Below are positions 1-5,503 of a stretch of DNA of 7,484 nucleotides, one piece after another (the stretch's first letter is position 1; each line of letters begins with the position of its first letter). The position numbers and the translations under genes were made by a program. The stretch comes from Parachlamydiaceae bacterium (GTDB lineage Bacteria > Chlamydiota > Chlamydiia > Chlamydiales > Parachlamydiaceae): positions 1 through 7,484 of the forward strand of contig PLSG01000379.1 of the NCBI GenBank assembly GCA_003164155.1, written 5' to 3'. Below the pieces are notes generated by a model, which was not told where the DNA came from, made no database searches, and worked only from the letters and a program-made list of their open reading frames with translations.

Positions 1-58
1 GGGGGTGCGGGCTGCATTTATTAAGGCGAAGGTGAATTAACATCAAAACCTCTACCCT
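1..58. repeat. 58-bp direct repeat, copy 1 (partial unit at left edge)
   Basis: This stretch is identical over 58 bp to 190-247. It starts with GGGGGTG, the right arm of the 18-bp palindrome CACCCCCGAATGGGGGTG, so the window cuts through a hairpin of an upstream unit of the same family. Identity with no mismatches implies recent duplication or ongoing homogenisation. The offset between copies, 189 bp, is the length of one tandem module. After position 58 the sequence moves into the start of the next unit (GCAGCTTACTATACCC at 69-84), whereas copy 2 continues into the 3' flank of the transposase gene. Confidence 0.9.
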
Positions 59-101
59 CTTCAACATGCAGCTTACTATACCCAAAAAACGGCTTTGCAT
101 A

Positions 102-196
102 CACCCCCGAATGGGGGTGAGGGCATGTAGCCCAGGGCAAGCGCTAGCGCAGCCCTGGGAAAGCAATATTAAATATTGCACCCCCGAATGGGGGTG
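102..196. repeat. Compound palindrome, left copy (REP-like)
   Basis: Three hairpins lie in series. The first is CACCCCCGAATGGGGGTG at 102-119, a 7-bp stem with a GAAT loop. The second, at 131-159, has outer arms CCCAGGGC and GCCCTGGG enclosing the self-complementary GCGCTAGCGC. The third is a second identical 18-mer at 179-196. A further small palindrome, GCAATAT-TAA-ATATTGC, sits at 163-179 and abuts the last hairpin. The arrangement resembles REP/BIME units, in which GC-rich hairpins surround a central sequence. It is followed by CGGGCTGCAT (197-206). The same structure, reverse complemented, occurs at 748-853 on the other side of the transposase gene. Confidence 0.85.
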
Positions 197-247
197 CGGG
201 CTGCATTTATTAAGGCGAAGGTGAATTAACATCAAAACCTCTACCCT
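190..247. repeat. 58-bp direct repeat, copy 2
   Basis: This is an exact copy of 1-58. It begins with the right arm of the palindrome at 179-196 and ends 19 bp short of the transposase stop codon. A third, diverged version with substitutions and a one-base gap lies at 945-993 (GGGCTGCATTTAT onward), inside the unit that has lost the transposase gene. Confidence 0.9.
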
Positions 248-266
248 GAAAAAAAAGGTTGTCTCC

Positions 267-719
267 TCATTTCCAAAGGTATTTTTCATCGTATTGAATT
301 TCGTGCAAATTTAAAAACTCTATAAATTCATCTTTAAAGCTTTTTGCTTTATGATGCTTTTCTTGATTCAATATATAACGCACAACAGCCTGTTTTTGAG
401 AAGAGCTTACCGAAAAAGACCCAAATCCCTCTTGCCAGGCAAATCCCTTTATATTTGGCAAAGATGAATTTATCCATTTGCTAGAACCGACTTTTACATC
501 TCGTATAATTTCAGAGACGGCCAATTTAGGTGGAATCGCCGCTAGGATATGAATATGATCGCTCATCCCACCCACCTGCAATGATGTACAGCCCAATGTT
601 TGGAATGAACCTCCGAGGTATTCAAAAATACGGGTTTTGTGTTCCTCTAAAATGATTGGTCGGCGATCTTTAGTGGACCATATGAGATGATAACAATGCT
701 GATAAAATGTATGTGCCAT
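267..719 (-). CDS. IS200-like Y1 (HUH) transposase, REP-associated type
   Basis: This 150-residue protein appears intact and has the hallmarks of the Y1_Tnp / IS200-like fold: the N-terminal MAHTFYQHCYHLIWSTKDRR segment, the metal-binding HUH motif as DHIHIL (His55 and His57), WQEGFGSFSVS near 95-105, and a candidate catalytic tyrosine, Tyr115, in VVRYILNQEKHHK. The C-terminal DEKYLWK is also typical of this subfamily. Such enzymes cut and rejoin single-stranded DNA next to hairpins through a 5'-phosphotyrosine link. The start is placed at the ATG at 719, not the in-frame ATG at 731, because family members begin MA(H/N)T(F/Y) and because GGGGG lies five bases upstream. The gene looks more AT-rich than bioY, lepA and nnr, consistent with mobility. 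There is no accessory TnpB-type gene. Compound palindromes flank it on both sides and are likely its substrates. An autonomous IS200 relative and a single-copy RAYT cannot be told apart from this window. Confidence 0.9.
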   Translation of the reverse strand: MAHTFYQHCYHLIWSTKDRRPIILEEHKTRIFEYLGGSFQTLGCTSLQVGGMSDHIHILAAIPPKLAVSEIIRDVKVGSSKWINSSLPNIKGFAWQEGFGSFSVSSSQKQAVVRYILNQEKHHKAKSFKDEFIEFLNLHEIQYDEKYLWK

Positions 720-724
720 ATACA

Positions 725-729
725 CCCCC
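725..729 (-). promoter_or_regulatory. Ribosome binding site of transposase, from repeat sequence
   Basis: On the minus strand, GGGGG lies five bases before the ATG at 719. It is a modest Shine-Dalgarno sequence, but it coincides with one arm of the GGGGGTG hairpin motif that recurs across the cluster. The translation start is therefore built from repeat sequence. Confidence 0.45.
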
Positions 730-747
730 ATAACGAATTAGGGCCTC

Positions 748-853
748 ATGCAGCCCGCACCCCCATTCGGGGGTGCAATATTTCAACATTACCTACCCAG
801 GGCTGCGCTAGCGCTTGCCCTGGGCTACATGCCCACACCCCCATTCGGGGGTG
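748..853. repeat. Compound palindrome, right copy (inverted)
   Basis: This is the reverse complement of 102-206 with scattered differences. It holds CACCCCCATTCGGGGGTG at 758-775, the 29-bp palindrome at 796-824 (CCCAGGGC, GCGCTAGCGC, GCCCTGGG), and the 18-mer again at 836-853. The sequence between the first and second hairpins (776-795) has diverged from its left counterpart, and the ATATTGC palindrome is degraded, while the hairpins themselves are unchanged. That pattern suggests selection on, or recent copying of, the hairpins. Confidence 0.85.
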
Positions 854-886
854 TCAGCAAAAGTTAATCCTAAATTTATAGCACCT

Positions 887-1041
887 CGATACGCAGCTTG
901 CTATACCCTGGAAGCAATCTTGCTAACACCACGAATGCTTGGGTGGGCTGCATTTATAAAACATTGATAAATTACCATCAACACCTAGCCCCTGAAACAA
1001 AGGTATGTGCCATATACACCCCCATTCGGGGATGTCAGCAA
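887..1041. mobile_element. Transposase-less derivative of the RAYT-like element
   Basis: This unit parallels 65-864 without the transposase gene. It has GCAGCTTGCTATACCC (893-908), a degraded hairpin CACC-ACGAATGCTT-GGGTG (927-945), a diverged copy of the 58-bp arm ending CCTGAAACAAAGGT (991-1004), and then directly ATGTGCCATATACACCCCC (1005-1023). The last piece is the transposase start region in reverse complement. A hairpin with one mismatch, CACCCCCATTCGGGGATG (1017-1034), and TGTCAGCAAA close the unit. Positions 1003-1025 are identical to 709-731 over 23 bp and retain the first 11 bases of the transposase reading frame. It ends just before the Sel1-protein stop codon and lacks a T-run on either strand, so it does not look like an intrinsic terminator. 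Confidence 0.7.
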
Positions 1042-1046
1042 ACGCC

Positions 1047-2642
1047 TTACCAGCTCAGCTTGCGCTTTTTGAGTTCAGCTTGGGCCGCAGCATGCCCCTT
1101 TTGAGCAGCTTTGCGATACCACGCGACAGCTTGCTCCTCGTCCTTAGGAACGCCTTTACCAGTGTCGTACATTCTGGCTAGATTATACTGCCCATACTCA
1201 TCGCCTTGCTCTGCCGATTTTCTGTACCATTTAATTGCTTCGGCGTCATTTTGAGGCACGCCTACCCCCTGTTCATACATAGCCCCCAAATTGCTTTGCC
1301 CCCGCGGATCACCATGATCGGCGGCTTTATGATACCAAACTGCGGCCATGGCATTGTCTTTTTCCACACCAAACCCATTCTGATACATACTTCCAAGGTT
1401 ATTTTCGGCAAATGACAGCCCTCCATTTGCCGCCAAAATAAATAGCTTAAAGGCTGCGGCATAATCTTTCGGAAGGCCAGTTCCCTCTTCGTACATACGC
1501 GCCAAATTATATTGGCCATACACATCTCCTTTTTCGGCGGCCTGCTTGTACCACTTGATGGCATCGCCAAAGCTTTGCTTAACTCCCGTGCCCAATTCAT
1601 ACATGGTACCCAAAGAGCTTTGAGAACGGATATCGCCTTGTTCAGCCGATTTAAGATACCATGAAGCCGCCGTGGCATCATCTTGTGGAACGCCCCAACC
1701 AAACTGAAACATTCTGCCCAGGTTGTATTGGGCCAGAGCGTAACCTTGGTCGGCGGCTTTTTGGTACCAGATCGTAGCCGCATAATAATCCTGTGGAATG
1801 CCGATGCCATTTTCATAAAACCTGGCTAAGTTAAACTGCCCCAAGCTATCGCCTTGATCGGCAGATTTCTTATACCAAGCAAAAGCCTCTTTGAAGCTTT
1901 GCGGTACACTTCTGCCAAATTCATACATCATCCCCAAATTGCTTTGAGCGACGGAATCACCCAAATCCGCGGCCTTATGGTACCAAACAGCTGCTTGGGC
2001 CTCATCTTTGGGAACTCCCCTGCCAAGCTGATACATACGTCCAAGGTTATTTTGGGCATTGGTGAAGTTTTGGTTGGCTGCTTTGGTATACCACTGCAAT
2101 GCCTCAGTATAATTTTGGGCAATTCCCAAGCCGTTTTCATAGAGAAAGCCAAGGGCATCTTGGCTAACCGCAAGGCCTTGGTTGGCAGCTTTGTTAAGCC
2201 ATTCAAATGCGGACTCATAGTTTTGCGGCGTTCCCCTCCCCTGCATGTACATTATGCCTAAGGCGTACTGGGAAGATGCATAACCTTGCTGCGCAGCTTT
2301 AAGATACAACGCCAAAGCTTTCTTATCGTCGACGGGCAACCCCTCGCCAAAGTAATACTGATCGGCTAATTTATTTAATTCAGCCGAATCTGAGGGCACT
2401 TTGTCTGAAGTGAAATCTTGCGTTGCCGGATCTAAAGCTAGGCCTGGGAGTTCAGCCACCTGCGGCATCTCTGCCTCCGCCTTTGAATGCGCGACAAATC
2501 TGCCCATGATGCCCTGGCCCTGAACCAACCCTTCAGGGCTACTTCCAAAGCTAGCCGAGCCATCATTGGAAAAAGCGCCAGCGGTGTGTGACAGCAAAAC
2601 GGGCATACAAAAGGCGGCTAGTTTTAATACAGTGATTCTCAC
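1047..2642 (-). CDS. Secreted Sel1-like repeat (SLR) protein
   Basis: This 531-residue protein has a signal peptide (positive MRITVLK, hydrophobic LAAFCMPVLLS, likely cleavage after AGA at residue 23), a low-complexity linker (24-85), twelve 36-residue Sel1-like repeats (86-517) and a short basic tail. The consensus is roughly AQxNLGxMYExGxGVPQDxxxAxxWYxKAAxQGD. Sel1 repeats fold as paired helices like TPRs and act as protein-binding scaffolds. In intracellular bacteria such proteins are often secreted or involved in host interaction, but no partner or substrate can be deduced here. There is no lipobox (the Cys at 12 follows Phe), no other transmembrane segment and no enzymatic domain. The repeats group in threes (see findings). 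The start is GTG at 2642, supported by AGGAG seven bases upstream. Frames antisense to it look open only because the DNA is repetitive. Confidence 0.9.
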   Translation of the reverse strand: MRITVLKLAAFCMPVLLSHTAGAFSNDGSASFGSSPEGLVQGQGIMGRFVAHSKAEAEMPQVAELPGLALDPATQDFTSDKVPSDSAELNKLADQYYFGEGLPVDDKKALALYLKAAQQGYASSQYALGIMYMQGRGTPQNYESAFEWLNKAANQGLAVSQDALGFLYENGLGIAQNYTEALQWYTKAANQNFTNAQNNLGRMYQLGRGVPKDEAQAAVWYHKAADLGDSVAQSNLGMMYEFGRSVPQSFKEAFAWYKKSADQGDSLGQFNLARFYENGIGIPQDYYAATIWYQKAADQGYALAQYNLGRMFQFGWGVPQDDATAASWYLKSAEQGDIRSQSSLGTMYELGTGVKQSFGDAIKWYKQAAEKGDVYGQYNLARMYEEGTGLPKDYAAAFKLFILAANGGLSFAENNLGSMYQNGFGVEKDNAMAAVWYHKAADHGDPRGQSNLGAMYEQGVGVPQNDAEAIKWYRKSAEQGDEYGQYNLARMYDTGKGVPKDEEQAVAWYRKAAQKGHAAAQAELKKRKLSW

Positions 2643-2649
2643 GCATTTT

Positions 2650-2654
2650 CTCCT
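2650..2654 (-). promoter_or_regulatory. Shine-Dalgarno sequence selecting a GTG start
   Basis: AGGAG on the minus strand is seven bases from the GTG at 2642. An ATG at 2646 is closer (three bases) but is in another frame and would not give the signal peptide. The GTG is therefore the start of the Sel1-repeat gene. The overlapping out-of-frame ATG might lower translation slightly. Confidence 0.7.
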
Positions 2655-2721
2655 ACACGGTTACGAAGTGGTTGGAAGTCTTTTGGTTAATTCTGTCAAA
2701 AAAAACATTTACCCTACAACA

Positions 2722-2750
2722 ATTTTAGCAATAGGGCATAAAATTCTGAA
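2722..2750 (-). promoter_or_regulatory. Candidate promoter of the Sel1-repeat gene
   Basis: On the minus strand, TGCTAAAAT (2730-2722) reads as an extended -10 element. A weak -35, TTCAGA (2750-2745), lies 17 bases upstream. Transcription would begin near 2715, giving a leader of about 70 bases. A TTGACA at 2699-2694 is also present but has no acceptable -10 at the right distance. Confidence 0.35.
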
Positions 2751-2843
2751 TACACGGCCGTTTCTAGCGCCTCAAGAAACCCATTAACCCAAACCCTGGC
2801 CAAATTTTATATTTACGGATAGGCGCACCGGGAAAGACTATGG

Positions 2844-2872
2844 TTGACGATATGCCGACTTTCCACTAAGAT
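2844..2872 (+). promoter_or_regulatory. Sigma70-type promoter of bioY-lepA
   Basis: TTGACG (2844-2849) and TAAGAT (2867-2872) are separated by exactly 17 bases. Each matches five of six consensus bases. The predicted start is near 2879, giving a leader of about 54 bases before the bioY ATG. No paired BirA- or BioQ-like operator is recognisable around it. Confidence 0.6.
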
Positions 2873-2932
2873 ATTGCCAATAACACTATCTATATTTATC
2901 CCCATTTATTGCCCATATTTTAAGGAGTTGAC

Positions 2933-3511
2933 ATGACATCACACATCACTTCTCTACATGACGATTGCACAGTACGCCATCGCAGCCTGACATTACAAGC
3001 TATTCAAGTAATTGCAGCCTCTTTTCTCATAGCATTTTGCGCACAAATACGCATCCCACTGTATTTTACACCCGTAAACATCACACTGCAAACCCTGTCG
3101 ATTCTGTTTATTGGCGCCATCTTGGGAAAGAAAAAAGGCAGCTTGGCCGTTTTGGCCTATCTTGCGCAAACCTGCCTGGGACTACCCGTGTTGCAAGGTG
3201 GACTTAGCGATCCTTTGGCACTCATAGGTCCAAGAGGCGGCTATCTCATAGGATTCATCGCCCAAGCTTATATCATGGGATGGGGAGTTGAAAAGCTGCA
3301 ACGTTTTTCATTTGGTAAAACACTATCTCTAACCGCCTTGGCCTGCATGACTCAGCTGGGTTGCGGGGTTTTATGGCTCGCCCCATTTGTGGGCTGGAAC
3401 AATGTTTTGCTGATGGGGTTATATCCTTTCATCTGCGGAGAAATGATCAAAGCATTTTTAGTGATGACGTATCTGAAGAAACACGATTTCTCCTCTAATT
3501 TAACCTCTTAA
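2933..3511 (+). CDS. bioY: BioY biotin transporter (S component)
   Basis: This 192-residue integral membrane protein has about six hydrophobic segments (roughly 21-38, 50-66, 70-88, 102-118, 130-150, 156-178). Family signatures are PVNITLQTL (47-55), GLPVLQGG (83-90), GPRGGYLIGF (99-108) and the C-terminal PFICGEMIK (165-173), which corresponds to the usual PG(D/E)xxK. BioY binds biotin at the inner membrane. It works alone or as the substrate-specific part of an ECF transporter with an energising module. No bioM or bioN gene lies in this window, so a solitary or shared-module mode is implied. Length is normal for the family. AAGGAG (2922-2927), five bases before the ATG, supports the start. 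In chlamydiae, where biotin synthesis is often absent or incomplete, BioY is a known biotin uptake route. lepA follows after 23 bp. Confidence 0.93.
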   Translation: MTSHITSLHDDCTVRHRSLTLQAIQVIAASFLIAFCAQIRIPLYFTPVNITLQTLSILFIGAILGKKKGSLAVLAYLAQTCLGLPVLQGGLSDPLALIGPRGGYLIGFIAQAYIMGWGVEKLQRFSFGKTLSLTALACMTQLGCGVLWLAPFVGWNNVLLMGLYPFICGEMIKAFLVMTYLKKHDFSSNLTS

Positions 3512-3534
3512 CGCACGCGAGAAAAGCCAAAAAT

Positions 3535-5343
3535 ATGCCAAGCTATAACCGTAAGAACATTCGCAATTTCTCGATCATCGCCCACATCGACCATGGTAAA
3601 TCGACCTTAGCCGACCGCCTGCTAGAGCTAACCCATACCGTCGCGGCAAGAGACATGCAAGAACAGCTTTTGGACAACATGGACCTCGAAAGGGAAAGGG
3701 GCATCACCATCAAGGCGCACCCGGTCATGATGCACTACAAGGGCAAAGACGGCAAAATCTACCAGTTCAACCTAATCGATACTCCCGGGCATGTCGACTT
3801 CACCTACGAGGTATCGCGCTCACTCGCGGCCTGCGAAGGCGCCCTCTTGGTCATCGACGCGGGACAAGGCGTGCAAGCGCAGACTCTGGCCAACGTGCAT
3901 TTAGCTTTCGAGCGCAACTTGGAAATCGTGCCCATCATCAATAAAATCGACCTTCCCAGCGCCGACGTCGAGGGCGTAAAAAAGCAGATCGAAGATCTCA
4001 TTGGCTTAGACGCTTCCAATGCTTTGGGCTGTTCGGCTAAATCAGGCCTGGGCGTGGCTGAAATACTAGAGCATATCATCGATGCCATCCCCTGTCCTAA
4101 AGAGCCCGAAGACGATTTATTGCGCGCGCTCATTTTCGATTCGCACTATGACGTCTATCGCGGAGTCATGGTTTACATCCGCATAGTCTCTGGCGAAATC
4201 CGCAAGGGCTCTCAGATCAAAATGATGGCTACTGGCAAAGGCTGGGAAGTTTTGGAAGTGGGCAAGTTTAATCCCGCGGCCCGCCCAGTCGACATCTTAA
4301 GACCTGGCGAAGTGGGCTATATGATCGCCAACATCAAAAACACCGCCGAAGTCAAGATCGGCGATACCATCACGCTGCAAAAATATCCGGCCACTGACGC
4401 TTTGCCGGGCTTTCGCCTGATTAAGCCTGTGGTCTATGCCGGTATCTATCCCATCGATGCCACAGACTTTGAAGCACTGCGCGACGCCTTAGTCAAATTG
4501 CAGCTCAACGATTCGGCGCTGCATATCGAACAAGAAAGCAGCACGGCTCTGGGCTTTGGCTTCCGCTGCGGTTTCTTGGGCTTGCTGCATCTGGAGATTG
4601 TCTTTGAAAGAATCCAAAGGGAGTTTGATGTCGATATCATCTCCACTGCGCCAAGCGTCATCTACCGCTTCACTTTAGGCGACGGCACCGTCAAAGAAAT
4701 CGACAATCCCGCGCATTACCCTGACCCCGCCTTTATCGAGCAAGTCGAAGAGCCCTGGGTGAAATGCCATGTGATGACACCGGGCGAGTACCTTGGAGCG
4801 CTGATGAACCTGGGGATGGAAAAAAGGGGAACATGCATAAAGACCGAAACTATCGACGCACATAGGCTCATGCTCACCTATCGCTTTCCCTTGAACGAAA
4901 TTATCATAGACTTTAACGACAAACTAAAATCCATTACCCGCGGCTATGCCTCTTTTGATTACGAATTCGACAGCTACGAGAAAAGCGACATCATAAAACT
5001 GGAAATACGGGTCAACGAAGAGCCGGTAGATGCCTTTTCTTGCCTGGTGCACCGCTCTAAAGCTGAAAGCAAGGGTCGGGCTATCTGCGCCAAGTTGGTA
5101 GAGGTCATTCCCATGCAGCTGTTTAAAGTGCCCATCCAAGCGGCCATCGGCGGCAAGATAGTGGCCAGAGAAACCATCAAAGCTATCACCAAAAACGTCA
5201 CAGCTAAATGCTACGGCGGAGATATCTCGCGCAAGCGCAAATTATGGGAAAAGCAGAAGAAAGGTAAAAAGCGCATGAAGGAGATCGGCAAAGTAAACAT
5301 CCCGCAAAGCGCCTTCATGGAAGTTCTCAAAGCCGGCGATTAA
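3535..5343 (+). CDS. lepA: Elongation factor 4 (LepA) GTPase
   Basis: This is a complete 602-residue LepA/EF4, close to the E. coli length of 599. It is a ribosome-bound translational GTPase linked to back-translocation or ribosome biogenesis, with effects mainly under stress. GTPase motifs are all present: G1 AHIDHGKST (16-24), G2 RGITIK (55-60), G3 DTPGH (82-86, with the catalytic His86), G4 NKID (136-139) and G5 CSAK (166-169). EF-G-like domains II, III and V follow (GFGFRCGFLGLLHLEI is in the central part), then the LepA-specific C-terminal domain with AKCYGGDISRKRKLWEKQKK. The chlamydia-like IKAHPV and QAQTLANVHLAFER segments suggest the host phylum. The start follows bioY by 23 bp and has only a weak purine-rich site (GAGAAAAG, 3519-3526). 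No separate promoter is visible, so transcription from the bioY promoter is likely. Confidence 0.98.
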   Translation: MPSYNRKNIRNFSIIAHIDHGKSTLADRLLELTHTVAARDMQEQLLDNMDLERERGITIKAHPVMMHYKGKDGKIYQFNLIDTPGHVDFTYEVSRSLAACEGALLVIDAGQGVQAQTLANVHLAFERNLEIVPIINKIDLPSADVEGVKKQIEDLIGLDASNALGCSAKSGLGVAEILEHIIDAIPCPKEPEDDLLRALIFDSHYDVYRGVMVYIRIVSGEIRKGSQIKMMATGKGWEVLEVGKFNPAARPVDILRPGEVGYMIANIKNTAEVKIGDTITLQKYPATDALPGFRLIKPVVYAGIYPIDATDFEALRDALVKLQLNDSALHIEQESSTALGFGFRCGFLGLLHLEIVFERIQREFDVDIISTAPSVIYRFTLGDGTVKEIDNPAHYPDPAFIEQVEEPWVKCHVMTPGEYLGALMNLGMEKRGTCIKTETIDAHRLMLTYRFPLNEIIIDFNDKLKSITRGYASFDYEFDSYEKSDIIKLEIRVNEEPVDAFSCLVHRSKAESKGRAICAKLVEVIPMQLFKVPIQAAIGGKIVARETIKAITKNVTAKCYGGDISRKRKLWEKQKKGKKRMKEIGKVNIPQSAFMEVLKAGD

Positions 5344-5368
5344 GGCCCTGTCAAGCTTTTACAATGAA

Positions 5369-5503
5369 CTAGAACAATTTAAACGCAAAGAAACACAAAA
5401 GACCGCAAAGAAGACAAGGAAAATTAAAACTTTTGTTTTGTCCTTTTCCTTCTTTGCGGTCTTTGCGCTCTTAATGCGTTTCTTAGCGTTTAAATTTTTC
5501 TAG
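5369..5503. terminator. Long inverted repeat between convergent genes; possible bidirectional terminator or MITE-like repeat
   Basis: The outer arms 5369-5396 and 5476-5503 pair over 28 bases with three mismatches. The inner arms 5398-5413 and 5449-5464 pair perfectly over 16 bases (AAAGACCGCAAAGAAG). The right arm carries about ten extra bases between its two blocks, and the loop is 5414-5448. Both ends carry CTAG, and short T-rich or A-rich stretches (AAATTTTT at 5492-5499) lie at the stem base. Its place between lepA and nnr, which converge, fits a bidirectional terminator. The length and the repeated CGCAAAG words also suit a miniature inverted-repeat element. It contains no reading frame of note. 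Confidence 0.6.

Larger units (their letters stand above)
65..864 (-). mobile_element. IS200/RAYT-like element with palindromic ends
   Basis: This is a putative transposable unit made of a left flank (GCAGCTTACTATACCC at 69-84), a compound palindrome (102-196), the 58-bp arm, a minus-strand Y1 transposase gene (267-719), and an inverted compound palindrome (758-853) ending in GTGTCAGCAAA. IS200/IS605-family elements have no terminal inverted repeats in the usual sense. They carry subterminal hairpins that their HUH transposase binds, which fits the hairpins seen on both sides. The outer limits are inferred by comparison with the deleted unit at 887-1041, which shares GCAGCTTGCTATACCC on the left and TGTCAGCAAA on the right. 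Exact cleavage sites cannot be seen. A REP/RAYT locus, with a domesticated transposase among its repeats, is the main alternative to an autonomous insertion sequence. Confidence 0.6.

Noticed and set aside
1..247. Possible CRISPR array in the left repeat cluster
   Set aside because: There are only two complete direct copies of 58 bp at a 189-bp period. The intervening sequence is itself palindromic repeat, and no cas gene or spacer-like unique segments are present.
687..881. Plus-strand 64-codon open frame containing TPIRGC motifs
   Set aside because: It is translated from the hairpin repeats. The recurring TPIRGC is CACCCCCATTCGGGGGTG read in one frame, the frame overlaps the transposase start, and there is no ribosome site.
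1017..1034. Hairpin just downstream of the Sel1 stop as intrinsic terminator
   Set aside because: No T-run follows the stem on the minus strand, and the hairpin belongs to the repeat family. A terminator role is not needed to explain it.
898..1104. Plus-strand 68-codon open frame
   Set aside because: It spans the transposase-less repeat unit and the antisense end of the Sel1-repeat gene. There are no family features and no start signal.
1262..1816. Long alternate-frame ORF on the minus strand inside the Sel1 gene
   Set aside because: It is a frame shadow. The tandem DNA repeats keep a second frame open for the same reason they keep the real one open. The signal peptide and ribosome site belong to the main frame.
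2694..2699. TTGACA on the minus strand as -35 of the Sel1 gene
   Set aside because: No acceptable -10 occurs 16-18 bases downstream (TTCCAA, TCCAAC, CCAACC). The extended -10 at 2730-2722 is a better candidate.
2566..2787. Plus-strand 73-codon frame across the divergent intergenic region
   Set aside because: It is antisense to the Sel1 signal peptide and runs through the Sel1 promoter region. It has no ribosome site, and its sequence looks like translated noncoding DNA.
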